This document shows positions 1-8,386 of a DNA stretch of 15,519 bases, in pieces. This DNA is from CAINVV01 sp037140615 (GTDB taxonomy: Bacteria > Bacteroidota > Bacteroidia > Bacteroidales > Prolixibacteraceae): contig JBAXED010000098.1 in assembly GCA_037140615.1 (NCBI GenBank), positions 1 to 15,519 of the forward strand, in the 5' to 3' direction. Position numbers and translations under genes: made by a program. Each line of letters begins with the position of its first letter. The stretch's first letter is position 1. The notes below the pieces were generated by a model. It searched no databases. It saw only the letters and a program-made list of their open reading frames with translations, and had not been told where the DNA came from.

Positions 1-337
1 CCTCGTTCAGGTCGGTCACAATCTCTTCCATTGCTATGTCCAGGATTGTTTCCTTACCGGATGTTACCACGACGTTCGGTACCAGCACATCCTTGTATCC
101 CAGGTAGGATATTTTCATTTCATACCTGTCGGGTGAAAGATCGGAAAGCGTAAAATTCCCTTTGCTGTCAGAAGTTGTCCCTTTTTTGTCAGCCCCATTG
201 ATTAGCTGCACAGCAGCACCGGGAAGAGTGGTCTGTGAAAGTTTGTCGGTGATGACACCCCTGATTTTTTGCCTGTTGTTTTGGGCATAAGAGATTTGGG
301 TGATCAATAGGACAATGATAAAAGTGTATTTTTTCAT
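1..337 (-). CDS. N-terminus of a probable TonB-dependent receptor or other CarboxypepD_reg-domain outer-membrane protein (partial)
   Basis: The gene starts at the ATG at 337-335 and runs off the left edge after 112 codons. Residues 1 to about 18 form a signal peptide (MKKYTFIIVLLITQISYA, then QNN). The rest reads as a CarboxypepD_reg-like beta-sandwich: IRGVITDK, LPGAAVQLING, GTTSDSKGNFTL, YEMKISYLGYKD, then a strand ending in a negatively charged stretch, EEIVTDLNE. In Bacteroidota TonB-dependent receptors this domain is followed by a TonB box of the type (L/D)xEVVV, and the last visible residues LNE fit that. Plug and barrel lie outside the window, so another protein with the same N-terminal domain is possible. 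It begins 10 bases after the stop of the DUF1566 lipoprotein gene and is probably co-transcribed with it. No signal links it to the PUL to its right. Confidence 0.7.
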   Translation of the reverse strand, partial: MKKYTFIIVLLITQISYAQNNRQKIRGVITDKLSQTTLPGAAVQLINGADKKGTTSDSKGNFTLSDLSPDRYEMKISYLGYKDVLVPNVVVTSGKETILDIAMEEIVTDLNE

Positions 338-347
338 GTTTGTTTTG

Positions 348-1574
348 TTATTTAATATTTCTCACCAGTCGCACATAGTTTAATCCACCTACTTCTCCTG
401 TACCTGTTCCTAAAGTTTTCCTATCAAAACGCACAGCACCGGCACCATGCAGATCTTCGCCGCTTCCATTATCTGCCAGTCCAAAAGCCACATGCCATGC
501 GTAAGCATACGTACCATTTGCATTTGGAATTGCCGAAGTGCTTGTCCAGTAAAAAGGATAGTCAGCTTTTCCACCAGCATTTAGAATACCGGTACAGCTG
601 AATAGTGCATTTATTGCGGGACCTACATTGGCAGGGTTAGTTGCATACGGCGAACGCGTGTAATCGACTAAACTTTGAAATTCTTTCGAGTTAGGTAACC
701 GCCAATCGTTGTACCCCAGATAATTTGCCTTATTCTGGGTTTGCGCATAGGCCAGAGCGTGTTCCCAATCTATTCCCGAACCGTTGTCCGTTTTTGGCCA
801 CATCAAGCCGGTGGCCAAATCGGAAATCGTTCCATCGCCATTGTTTTGGAATAAATTTACGCCATACGCAAGATTGCCTCGTACACAACGAACAAGATGC
901 TTTGGACCGACACTGCTAGTATACGCTTTAATGTGTCCGGTACCGAAATTCACACCGAAGGCAAGTTCTGAACCGGGCGTTTCCCCGCTTACATTGCCCA
1001 TTGCGCCTGTATATTTGTCACTGCTCCAGAAAATGGCGTGGCTAAGATCCTGCTCGCTGCTGTAGGTAATGGTAAAATATTTTGTGTCAATCCAGGGCCA
1101 GCCGGTACTTGAATTCCACAACGAATAAAGTTCCTTGATGGTCGGCAATCGCCAGTCACTGAAACCGCCATATTTCTGAGTGTTCAGATTGTCAGCCACC
1201 GTTTGAGAGGCAGCCCAGTAATAGGTGCCACTGTCATAGCTTTTCTCCCAGGTCAATCCGGTCACTTCATCTTTAACGGTTAGTCCATCACTGCTTTTGG
1301 TGTAAACAGGAGTTGTATGTGCAAACTGGGAGTCCTGACCATAGAAAGCTGCACCCAAGGCAGGCGCCGTGATCTTGTTGCCGTTGCCATCCCAACATCC
1401 GGTCTGGCTGGTTCCAACGATGGGATAACTGCCTTTTGATGCCGCAGAACGCGGAGCGATCGTTAATTCAGTATTGGAAGTAAGATCATCTTTCTTGCAA
1501 CCTGTCAGCGTGACAATTATAAGAAAGTAAATGCCTGCTAACCTGGAAATGATGCATCTGCCTTTTGTGTTCAT
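348..1574 (-). CDS. Lipoprotein with two DUF1566/Lcl-type C-terminal repeats
   Basis: A 408-residue exported lipoprotein. Residues 1-25 are a signal sequence ending in a lipobox (LTGC, Cys26), followed by KKDD. A short segment (about 57-85: QTGCWDGNG, then FYGQDSQF) is typical of the lead-in to DUF1566 proteins. Two homologous repeats follow. Repeat 1 (about 97-233) has TGLTWEK, DWRLPTIKELYSL (140-152), FWSSD and a closing LVRCVRG. Repeat 2 (about 243-406) has TGLMWPK, DWRLPNSKEFQSLVDY (290-305), YWTSTSA and a closing VRLVRN. The DWRLP core is the family hallmark. DUF1566/Lcl domains are known from surface proteins, including the C-terminus of the Legionella collagen-like adhesin, so an adhesive or ligand-binding role is plausible, but the ligand is unknown. 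The gene leads an apparent two-gene unit with the partial receptor-like gene. The ATG at 1574 directly precedes the signal peptide. Confidence 0.88.
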   Translation of the reverse strand: MNTKGRCIISRLAGIYFLIIVTLTGCKKDDLTSNTELTIAPRSAASKGSYPIVGTSQTGCWDGNGNKITAPALGAAFYGQDSQFAHTTPVYTKSSDGLTVKDEVTGLTWEKSYDSGTYYWAASQTVADNLNTQKYGGFSDWRLPTIKELYSLWNSSTGWPWIDTKYFTITYSSEQDLSHAIFWSSDKYTGAMGNVSGETPGSELAFGVNFGTGHIKAYTSSVGPKHLVRCVRGNLAYGVNLFQNNGDGTISDLATGLMWPKTDNGSGIDWEHALAYAQTQNKANYLGYNDWRLPNSKEFQSLVDYTRSPYATNPANVGPAINALFSCTGILNAGGKADYPFYWTSTSAIPNANGTYAYAWHVAFGLADNGSGEDLHGAGAVRFDRKTLGTGTGEVGGLNYVRLVRNIK

Positions 1575-1575
1575 G

Positions 1576-1606
1576 CCTTCAATTATTAATATTTGTAAAT
1601 TGAGGG
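1576..1606 (-). other. Imperfect inverted repeat in the leader of the DUF1566 gene
   Basis: CCTTCAATT at 1576-1584 pairs with AATTGAGGG at 1598-1606 (8 of 9 positions) across a 13-base AT-rich loop. It ends one base upstream of the ATG of the DUF1566 gene, so if transcribed it would sit in the 5' leader next to the start codon. It could be a weak translational hairpin or an operator, but short AT-rich inverted repeats also arise by chance. No clear TAnnTTTG promoter was found between 1575 and 1726 on the minus strand. Confidence 0.25.
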
Positions 1607-1664
1607 CAATAGTAAGACCTGCAAAATCCTTACGAAAATGATTTAGCCGAAAGGCAGGAAAGTG

Positions 1665-1695
1665 TCTCTCAAGATTGGATTTGTGTCACTGAAAG
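1665..1695. repeat. 31-bp direct repeat, left copy
   Basis: The sequence begins TCTCTCAAGATTGGATTTGT and ends GTCACTGAAAG. It matches the copy at 14259-14289 at 30 of 31 positions in the same orientation; the only difference is T here and G there at position 11. This copy lies 31 bases beyond the 3' end of the AraC-type regulator gene and 90 bases upstream of the DUF1566 start codon. The similarity stops at both edges of the repeat. A match of this length is not expected by chance in a 15-kb window. It has no clear internal inverted repeat and its nature is unknown. Confidence 0.9.
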
Positions 1696-1726
1696 CTGAA
1701 CAAAATTTAGAAACCAGAAAAAGTAA

Positions 1727-2593
1727 TCAATGTTTCGTGATCAATTGTTGCTGTGACCTGAAATCGCTAGGGGTTACTCCTAATTTCTTTTTAAAAATCC
1801 TATTGAAATTTGAAATATTGTTAAAACCACAATCATAACATATTTCCGAAATATTCTTTTCCGTCTCCATCAACTGACGGGCAGCATGACCAACCCTCAA
1901 ATCGGCAATATAATCGGAAAATGTTCGCTTGGTTCTTTTTTTAAAAAAGTGGCTGAAAGCCGTTTCAGACATATTGACCAAATCGGCCACCTCTTTTATT
2001 TTGATCTCCTGCTGGATATTCTGTCGAATGAATTCATTGACCTTTTCAATTCTGCGACTTTTGGAAATATTAAAATGACCGACGTACGATGGTGTTGCCA
2101 GAATCTTTTGGTTTCGGCTAATGGACAGGTCAAATAGGATGGATAAGAAATCAAGCAAAGAGTCAAAATCCTGACTTTCTGATAGTTTCATAATTCTTTC
2201 CTTCAAATATCCGGCAGTCTCCTTGGAGAAAAGAACCCCTCTGTTTGCCTTCTCCAATAAATCCTTAATGGGCAACATGAGTTTCCTGCCCAGAACTTTT
2301 TCTCCTAAAAAATCACTGTGAAATTGAATGGTAACTACCTGAGCATTACCAGGCTCCGGTGATCCTGTCCAGGCATGGGGTGTATTTGGACCAATAAGGA
2401 CTAAGTCCAGTTCGTCATAGTCCAGAATTGAATCCCCAATTATTCTTTTTCCTTGAGCATTTAGTACCAAGTTTAGCTCAAATTCAGGATGGAAATGCAC
2501 CGGAAAGTCAAACTTGGCATTGAAGTGGTTTAATACAATGAAAAAATCATCTTCTGAAAGGGGCGTAATTTCACAAATAATTCTTCTATTCAT
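1727..2593 (-). CDS. AraC-family transcriptional regulator with N-terminal cupin domain
   Basis: This is probably the PUL regulator: a soluble 288-residue one-component protein. The start is taken as the ATG at 2593, since the only extension begins with TTG four codons upstream. Residues about 20-90 form a cupin sensor domain (HFHPEFELNLVL, then GDSILDYDELDLVLIGPNTPHAW). Residues about 185-285 form an AraC DNA-binding domain. Its first helix-turn-helix lies around 199-218 (IKEVADLVNMSETAFSHFFK) and its second around 248-269, with the family signature CGFNNISNFNRIFKKKLGVTPSDFR. No signal peptide or membrane segment is visible, so it should sense a cytoplasmic ligand, unlike the hybrid two-component systems or ECF-sigma/anti-sigma pairs that control many Bacteroidota PULs. 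It is divergent from the susC-like gene across a 260-base AT-rich region that is the likely place for its operator. The ligand is unknown; a sugar released from the glycan is the obvious candidate. Confidence 0.93.
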   Translation of the reverse strand: MNRRIICEITPLSEDDFFIVLNHFNAKFDFPVHFHPEFELNLVLNAQGKRIIGDSILDYDELDLVLIGPNTPHAWTGSPEPGNAQVVTIQFHSDFLGEKVLGRKLMLPIKDLLEKANRGVLFSKETAGYLKERIMKLSESQDFDSLLDFLSILFDLSISRNQKILATPSYVGHFNISKSRRIEKVNEFIRQNIQQEIKIKEVADLVNMSETAFSHFFKKRTKRTFSDYIADLRVGHAARQLMETEKNISEICYDCGFNNISNFNRIFKKKLGVTPSDFRSQQQLITKH

Positions 2594-2791
2594 ACCGAAA
2601 ATCAATATCTGCGTGGTTCATAATACAGAATTAACTACACGAATATAGCTATTTTACTTCATAATATCATTATTAAAAATAAATTTATAACATTCTAATA
2701 TTATATTATTTACAAAATACAATATGTACTAATTATAATTTTTAGCCATGGATATTTCATAAAAGTACATCTTAATAACCGCTAGAGACAA

Positions 2792-2820
2792 TTTGCATAA
2801 TGTTTATAGAATTAGTTTTG
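2792..2820 (+). promoter_or_regulatory. Probable Bacteroidota-type promoter of the PUL operon
   Basis: TTTG at 2792-2795 is followed after 17 bases by TAGTTTTG at 2813-2820, an exact match to the -7 consensus TAnnTTTG. Bacteroides prefers a spacer of about 19-21 bases between the boxes, while the Flavobacterium form allows 17-23. Transcription would begin near 2824-2828, giving a leader of roughly 20-30 bases before the susC-like ATG. The rest of the 2594-2853 intergenic region is very AT-rich, and I found no convincing regulator site in it. No equally good promoter for the divergent araC gene was seen on the minus strand. Confidence 0.55.
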
Positions 2821-2853
2821 TTACATCATTCTAACAATTTACATTCTATGCTT

Positions 2854-5800
2854 ATGAAAAAATGGAATTGGTTATTCAGAGTTACGCTTTCTATTATCTT
2901 TTTTAGCCTGGCGATATTGGCTTCGTTCGCACAGCAGATCAAGATTCAGGGAGTCGTTACCTCCAAACAGGGCGAATCATTACCTGGGGTCAGTGTCATC
3001 GAAAAAGGGACCGTTAATGGGACCTCCACCGGTATCAATGGTGATTTTCGATTGGATTTAAAAAAAACAGATCCTGTTTTGGTTTTATCTTTCGTCGGAT
3101 ATAAAACCCTCGAAGTAAAAGTAGAGGGAAGGAAACAGTTGAATTTAGTGCTCGAGGAGGATATACAGGGCATAGACGAGGTAGTAGTTGTCGGATATGG
3201 TACAGTCAAGAAGATCGACCTTACCGGCTCAGTCAGCTCTGTAAAAGTCAAATCCCTTCAGAACGCGCCTGCAAATTCAATTGACGGTTTGCTACAAGGG
3301 CGCGCTTCAGGTCTGCAGGTAATCAACTCATCGCAAGACCCAGGGGCTGGCTCAACAATAAGGATCCGCGGAGGGAGCTCGCTAAGAGGCTCAAATTCCC
3401 CTTTGCTTGTGGTTGACGGCTTCCCATTGGGAGAAGCGGGCAACTTGAAACAGGTAAACCCTGATGATATTGTCGCCATTGAAGTGCTTAAAGATGCTTC
3501 ATCGGCCGCAATTTACGGTTCAAGAGGTGCTAATGGGGTGATCATGATTACCACCAAAAAGGCCAAAGAAGGTGAAACGAGGATAAGCTTTAAACATCAG
3601 ACCACCCTTTCGCAGTTTTCATCCAAGTTAAACCAATGGACTGATCCTGTTTTAATGGCACAGTTAAGTAATGAGGACCGTGTAAACGCTGCATTACCTC
3701 CTATTTATATTGGGGCTACCAATTCAAATGGGGTTTACTATCCTTCGGTAACAGAGATTCAAAGTGGGAAATGGCCCTATTTTACTCAATGGGACAAGGT
3801 TACCTTCAGGGACACTCCAATTCTGAACAATTCAACCCTGACCATCAGCAGTGCCAACAAAAAAACATCCTTTAACCTTAGCGTTAATTACTTCGATGAT
3901 AAAGGTGTCTATATTAGGGATAATTATCAGAAAGGGAATATCAAGTTAAATATTGACCATAAAATATTTGACAATTTGACCATTCGTACCTCCAACCTGT
4001 TTTCGAAGAGCTTCAGAAATAACAATGGAGGCCTTGCTTACTACAGAAACCCCCTTTGGCCGGTTTACAAGGAGGATGGCACTTATTTTATGGCAGGTCA
4101 GAATGATTACAGCCATCCATTGGCCATTACTGAACATGTGATGAACAAAAATACGGGTTATGACTACATTTCATCCTGGATGCTTGATTATCAAATTATC
4201 AGCGGCCTAAGCTTAAAAACTCAATTGAATTACAAGTTAGGAACCTCCGTTTCAGACTCTTACAACCCTAAGATTTATACCCAGGACGGAGATTTCAACA
4301 ATGGGGCAGGATATCTTGGAAACTGGTTTGGTGAATACTTGGTTTCAGAGACCTACCTGAACTATGAAAAGACCTTTAAAGGAAAACACAAACTTTCTGC
4401 CATGCTTGGACAGTCTTACGAGTCCAACATGAGCCGTAGTTCCAATTTGGCATCCTATAACTTTGTCAATGAGGCACTGGGAAATGAAAACATGGGTGCA
4501 GGGGATCCTACGCTCAACGTTCACAGCAATGGATACTCAAGATCAAAATTGCTTTCCTACTTCGGTCGCGCCAATTATACACTATTGGACAAATACTTAT
4601 TGACAGCGACATTGAGATCTGACGGATCTTCAAAATTTGGCGCAAATAACAAATGGGCCTATTTCCCTTCCGGTGCAATAAGTTGGAAGGCGCATAGTGA
4701 GTCATTTATCAAATCTCTGAATCTTTTTGATGAGTTAAAATTCAGGCTTAGCTATGGGGTATCCGGGAACCAGGGGATTTCGCCTTACCAAACACTGAGC
4801 CATTACGGCGTTGAGAAATATTATGATGGTGGAAAGTGGAATACCGCAATTGGTCCAGGGTATGTAGTTGGTAACGAAGGAGATGATGGTCGTTTTAAAA
4901 TTTGGGGTGGCATTCCGAATATTAATCTGAAATGGGAATCTACCGCTCAAACTGATTTTGGTGTGGACGTTGCTTTGTTTAACCATCGCCTCCGGTTTGT
5001 TTTTGATTATTATGTCAAAAATACCTCAGATCTTTTAAGGGAGCGCCTTCTATCTCTATCTTCAGGGTATAACCGGATGTGGGTGAATGATGGAGAGATC
5101 CAAAATAAGGGATTTGAGCTAACTGTTGATGGGGACCTTATAAGTCAAAAAGACTTTAAACTTTCTGCTTCATTCATCTTCTATAAAAACACCAACAAAG
5201 TAACAAGCCTTGGAAACGCTATAACTTCCGGATTAAATACTGACTATATCACAGGAATGAAATACGAATTTTGGGGCTCTTCACTATCGCAATTCCGCCA
5301 GGCACCCAATATTCTTGCGATTGGACAACCTGTTAATGTAATATATGGATACAAAGTTAACGGCATCGTTCAGACCGCGGCCGAAGGATTAGCGGCAGGA
5401 CTGACAGGTGCATTGGCTAAACCAGGTGAATTTAAATATGTAGACCTGAATGCAGACGGAGTAATCAACGAGAAAGACCGCACAATTATTGGCAATCCAA
5501 ATCCAAAGTTCTCAGCCAGCTTGTCACTTAATGCAGAATATAAAAACTTTGATCTTGAAGTATTTATGAATGGCGTTTCTGGCAACGATGTTCTTTATCA
5601 AAATTTGTGGGGAACTTCTGCTTCCATGCCATTACGCTGGACTCAGGACAACATGACCAATGATTACCCGAGCCTGCGCCAGGACCGCTCTTATTATCTG
5701 TCCGACTGGTATGTAAAAGACGGATCATTCCTCCGGATTCAAAATGTCAACCTTGGATACAATATTCGTCCAAAAAATGTCAAATGGTTGTCCAGCCTGA

Positions 5801-5940
5801 GACTATCAGTAAATGTCTCGAACCTCTACACCTTTACAAACTTCAAAGGATATGATCCTGAGGTAGGAACCGATGGCATCTATTGGGGTGGCTATCCAAG
5901 ATTTCGGAAATGGACATTTGGTTTAGATATTAATTTCTAA
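2854..5940 (+). CDS. SusC-like TonB-dependent outer-membrane transporter
   Basis: The energised outer-membrane pore of the PUL, importing oligosaccharides together with the SusD-like lipoprotein. From the chosen start it has 1028 residues, normal for the family. Residues 1-26 are a signal peptide (MKKWNWLFRV... ending ASFA before QQ). A CarboxypepD_reg-like domain spans about 29-105 and the TonB box DEVVVVGYGT lies at 108-117. The plug domain (about 125-235) shows IRIRGGSSLRGSNSPLLVVDG and IEVLKDASSAAIYGSRGANGV. The barrel fills the rest, includes the SusC-typical stretch DLNADGVINEKDRTIIGNPNPK, and ends in Phe. An in-frame ATG at 2800 would put the -7 box inside the gene and add 18 residues unlike a signal peptide, so I reject it; an ATG at 2848, two codons upstream, is also possible. 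The gene is first in the operon, 12 bases before the susD-like gene. The glycan cannot be read from the sequence. Confidence 0.96.
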   Translation: MKKWNWLFRVTLSIIFFSLAILASFAQQIKIQGVVTSKQGESLPGVSVIEKGTVNGTSTGINGDFRLDLKKTDPVLVLSFVGYKTLEVKVEGRKQLNLVLEEDIQGIDEVVVVGYGTVKKIDLTGSVSSVKVKSLQNAPANSIDGLLQGRASGLQVINSSQDPGAGSTIRIRGGSSLRGSNSPLLVVDGFPLGEAGNLKQVNPDDIVAIEVLKDASSAAIYGSRGANGVIMITTKKAKEGETRISFKHQTTLSQFSSKLNQWTDPVLMAQLSNEDRVNAALPPIYIGATNSNGVYYPSVTEIQSGKWPYFTQWDKVTFRDTPILNNSTLTISSANKKTSFNLSVNYFDDKGVYIRDNYQKGNIKLNIDHKIFDNLTIRTSNLFSKSFRNNNGGLAYYRNPLWPVYKEDGTYFMAGQNDYSHPLAITEHVMNKNTGYDYISSWMLDYQIISGLSLKTQLNYKLGTSVSDSYNPKIYTQDGDFNNGAGYLGNWFGEYLVSETYLNYEKTFKGKHKLSAMLGQSYESNMSRSSNLASYNFVNEALGNENMGAGDPTLNVHSNGYSRSKLLSYFGRANYTLLDKYLLTATLRSDGSSKFGANNKWAYFPSGAISWKAHSESFIKSLNLFDELKFRLSYGVSGNQGISPYQTLSHYGVEKYYDGGKWNTAIGPGYVVGNEGDDGRFKIWGGIPNINLKWESTAQTDFGVDVALFNHRLRFVFDYYVKNTSDLLRERLLSLSSGYNRMWVNDGEIQNKGFELTVDGDLISQKDFKLSASFIFYKNTNKVTSLGNAITSGLNTDYITGMKYEFWGSSLSQFRQAPNILAIGQPVNVIYGYKVNGIVQTAAEGLAAGLTGALAKPGEFKYVDLNADGVINEKDRTIIGNPNPKFSASLSLNAEYKNFDLEVFMNGVSGNDVLYQNLWGTSASMPLRWTQDNMTNDYPSLRQDRSYYLSDWYVKDGSFLRIQNVNLGYNIRPKNVKWLSSLRLSVNVSNLYTFTNFKGYDPEVGTDGIYWGGYPRFRKWTFGLDINF

Positions 5941-5952
5941 TAAGTAAGACAG

Positions 5953-7458
5953 ATGAAAAAGAAAATATATACAATCATGGTTCTGTTAGGCCTGCTTTTT
6001 GTCTCCTGCAACCTAAAAGAAGATCCATATGGCTTTTATTCAGAAGATAATTTTTACAAAACCCCAGTCGATGCCGAGGCTTCATTAATGTATGCTTACA
6101 ACGCACTTACATTTATAGAATACTCCAGAGGGATATTTTACATTGGAGAATTGGCATCAGACATTTGCGATGTAAAAGCAGATGAGGGATATGGATCACA
6201 ACAGCTGAACAATTGGACTGCTGATGGAACCAATGAAACATTGACCTATTTTTTCAAATATTGCTTTATCTCAATCAATCGGAGCAATTCGGTGATAGAC
6301 AATATTGTCAATAGTTCCTTTGAACCAGTTATCAAAAACAGGCTTCTGGGTGAAGCTTATTTTCTAAGAGCATACAGCTACTTGAATCTGGTGAAAGTTT
6401 TTGGTCTGGTTCCTATTCAAAGAAACATGGTTAAAAGTATCTCACAGACTTCCCCTTTTATGGCAAAGAATCTGGATGAACTTTATAACTTTATCAATTC
6501 GGACCTTAGATTGGCCGAATCCTGCCTCGAAGTTAACCAAAGGGTGGGTAGGGCTGATAAGGTAGCTGCTCAGGCATTACTCGCGAAATCATATCTTACA
6601 ATTGCCTCTTCAAAAGAAAGTGGTGTGCCTAAATACAAGGATATGACCAAAGATGTGAAGACCATGTATGACAGTGCTGCCTTTTATTCAAAAAAGGTAT
6701 TAAACGACCAAAGCAAATACAAGCTTGACACGGATTTACAGCACATCTACAATGTCAAATACCCTGATGGTCCTGAACATATCTTTATCATGTCTAGTGA
6801 TCGCACCGGATTAAATGAAGGTAACTATTCCAAAATAGGCATGATGTTCCATCCCTGGGTTGACGGTGTTCCATATTATATAAAAAACGCTGATAACACC
6901 TTAACTTATTGTACAAATGGATGGGAGGTTTTTAAGACTACCGATGCTTTTTATAGCTCATTTTTCATAACAGACAAAAGGAAATCTGAACTTTTGGTCA
7001 CGGATGTTTACGATGCGACCGGAAAACTGACCGCATCAAAGGGTGGTAAATTCAGCTATGCCTTTACCCGTAAATATGTAGACCCGGAGTTTGTTGGACA
7101 AAAATCAAGTGTTAAGCCTTTTCTTATCCGCTTTTCTGAGGTAGCCTTGATTTTTTCTGAGGCTGTTGGACCTACTGCTGATGGCTACCTTTGGGTCAAC
7201 AAAATACGTACCCGTGCCGGATTGCCTAATCTAGCAGCAGGTTTAAGCGAAACTGCCTTCAGAGATGCAGTCGTTCAGGAAAGAGCATGGGAATTGGCAT
7301 TTGAGGGACAAAGGCTCTATGATCTGAGAAGAAAGGCAATTGTTACCAAAAAGGATCCAAGAGCTATCGCTGCCGGTATTACTGAAGATAAGGCTGCTTT
7401 CTATCCATTGCCACAAATGGAAATAGACCTTAATACAAATTTGTCAAATCAGCAATAA
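5953..7458 (+). CDS. SusD-like surface glycan-binding lipoprotein (RagB/SusD family)
   Basis: The partner of the SusC-like transporter, expected to form a lid over its barrel and bind the incoming glycan. It has 501 residues. The signal peptide ends in a lipobox (LFVSC, Cys19), followed by NLKEDP, whose acidic residues fit a surface-export signal in Bacteroidota. The N-terminal SusD-like domain includes NRLLGEAYFLRAYSYLNLVKVFG (about residues 130-152), the characteristic TPR-like helix pair. The C-terminal RagB/SusD region has RFSEVALIFSEAV, VNKIRTRAGLP and the highly conserved QERAWELAFEGQRLYDLRR, and ends YPLPQMEIDLNTNL. The length and both ends look intact. It lies 12 bases after the susC-like stop and 16 bases before the next gene, so the three are very likely co-transcribed. 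Confidence 0.96.
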   Translation: MKKKIYTIMVLLGLLFVSCNLKEDPYGFYSEDNFYKTPVDAEASLMYAYNALTFIEYSRGIFYIGELASDICDVKADEGYGSQQLNNWTADGTNETLTYFFKYCFISINRSNSVIDNIVNSSFEPVIKNRLLGEAYFLRAYSYLNLVKVFGLVPIQRNMVKSISQTSPFMAKNLDELYNFINSDLRLAESCLEVNQRVGRADKVAAQALLAKSYLTIASSKESGVPKYKDMTKDVKTMYDSAAFYSKKVLNDQSKYKLDTDLQHIYNVKYPDGPEHIFIMSSDRTGLNEGNYSKIGMMFHPWVDGVPYYIKNADNTLTYCTNGWEVFKTTDAFYSSFFITDKRKSELLVTDVYDATGKLTASKGGKFSYAFTRKYVDPEFVGQKSSVKPFLIRFSEVALIFSEAVGPTADGYLWVNKIRTRAGLPNLAAGLSETAFRDAVVQERAWELAFEGQRLYDLRRKAIVTKKDPRAIAAGITEDKAAFYPLPQMEIDLNTNLSNQQ

Positions 7459-7474
7459 TGTAAAATTGATATTT

Positions 7475-8353
7475 ATGAAAAGCTACAAATTTATATTACT
7501 AACTCTGATTTTGGCTGTCATGTTTGCCTGTCAGAAAGACCCAATGTCTGAAATAAAAGACGGAAGTTGGAACAAGGAACGAAACATCATTGATGTCTCC
7601 TTCTCAGGGCAGATCGGGAAATCTAAAATTACAAGGGCCGGCAATGTTGCAACGGTCGAGTTCCTGGATTACTCAGATGATTTTAGCAATATCCTGATCA
7701 ATTCTCTCGAAATATCTTATGGTGCAACTGCAACAGTAAAGATAGGAGATAAACTCAATTTTAACAACACCGAGAAGGCGGCAACTGTTACCATTACACC
7801 TGCAAATGGCGAACCTCTTATTTGGAAGATCAAAGCCTCGCTGTATGTTAATCCATACAAAGGCACATGGGGAATTCAAAATTTCAGAATGAAATGGGAC
7901 GACTGGAATGGCTGGGGTCTTAGCGGTGAAGCAGAAGTCGCTTTAAAAATGGCAAATGCTGCTCCCGGAATTGATGATATTATTACATTTGGAGGAATTG
8001 ATGGAGTCGATGCGGCTGGAGCCTATTATGGAGTTTATGAAAGGACCTCAGGTGCAAATGGAAAATTTGGAACTTATATATCTTCCAAAGGAACAGACTA
8101 CAGCGACAAATTTGGACAGTTACCGAATGGGAAAGGCAAGTATTTTATTAATCCTGATAATTCCGTATCGGTTGCCATTGATGGAAGTACCAAGAAATAC
8201 AATTCTAATGGTTCAAAAACAACTGACGGCGTTACGATGAATTTCGACCTTAAAGCATCGCAAATCTGGACAATTGATTGGAACGACTATTATGGTAATG
8301 AGAATCAGTTTAAGATGACCTATCAGCTTTGGTACATCCTGAAGAAGCAATAG
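7475..8353 (+). CDS. SusE/F-position surface glycan-binding lipoprotein
   Basis: A 292-residue lipoprotein in the place where PULs encode an accessory surface glycan-binding protein. The start is the ATG at 7475; the only upstream extension begins with TTG. The signal sequence ends in a lipobox (MFAC, Cys19), followed by QKDP. Residues about 25-125 look like an Ig-like module of the DUF5018 type: ITRAGNVATVEFLDY, SLEISYGATATV, then AATVTITPANGEPLIWKIKA. Residues about 126-292 are a second domain I do not recognise. It is rich in Trp and Gly, with Trp at 132, 141, 144 and 147 near its start and 265, 269 and 286 near its end, as expected for sugar stacking. Binding is inferred from position, lipidation and composition; the ligand is unknown. 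A strong hairpin follows 33 bases after the stop codon. Confidence 0.75.
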   Translation: MKSYKFILLTLILAVMFACQKDPMSEIKDGSWNKERNIIDVSFSGQIGKSKITRAGNVATVEFLDYSDDFSNILINSLEISYGATATVKIGDKLNFNNTEKAATVTITPANGEPLIWKIKASLYVNPYKGTWGIQNFRMKWDDWNGWGLSGEAEVALKMANAAPGIDDIITFGGIDGVDAAGAYYGVYERTSGANGKFGTYISSKGTDYSDKFGQLPNGKGKYFINPDNSVSVAIDGSTKKYNSNGSKTTDGVTMNFDLKASQIWTIDWNDYYGNENQFKMTYQLWYILKKQ

Positions 8354-8386
8354 TTTAAGTGGTTCAACATATTATCGTTTCAAAAT

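Noticed and set aside
725..1065. Plus-strand open frames inside the DUF1566 gene
   Set aside because: They lie opposite a strongly supported repeat-domain gene and their translations show no domain or signal-peptide features.
348..1574. DUF1566 protein as the variable target of a diversity-generating retroelement
   Set aside because: DUF1566-like C-type-lectin folds can be such targets, but no reverse transcriptase, accessory gene or template repeat is seen in the window.
2691..2850. CATTCTA repeated at 2691, 2827 and 2842 as possible regulator half-sites
   Set aside because: A 7-base AT-rich word recurring in an AT-rich region is weak evidence, and two copies lie downstream of the predicted transcription start.
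7956..8240. 94-codon frame on the same strand inside the binding-lipoprotein gene
   Set aside because: The translation is a low-complexity shadow (rich in Leu, Met and Glu) of a well-supported frame with a lipobox and a conserved Ig-like module.
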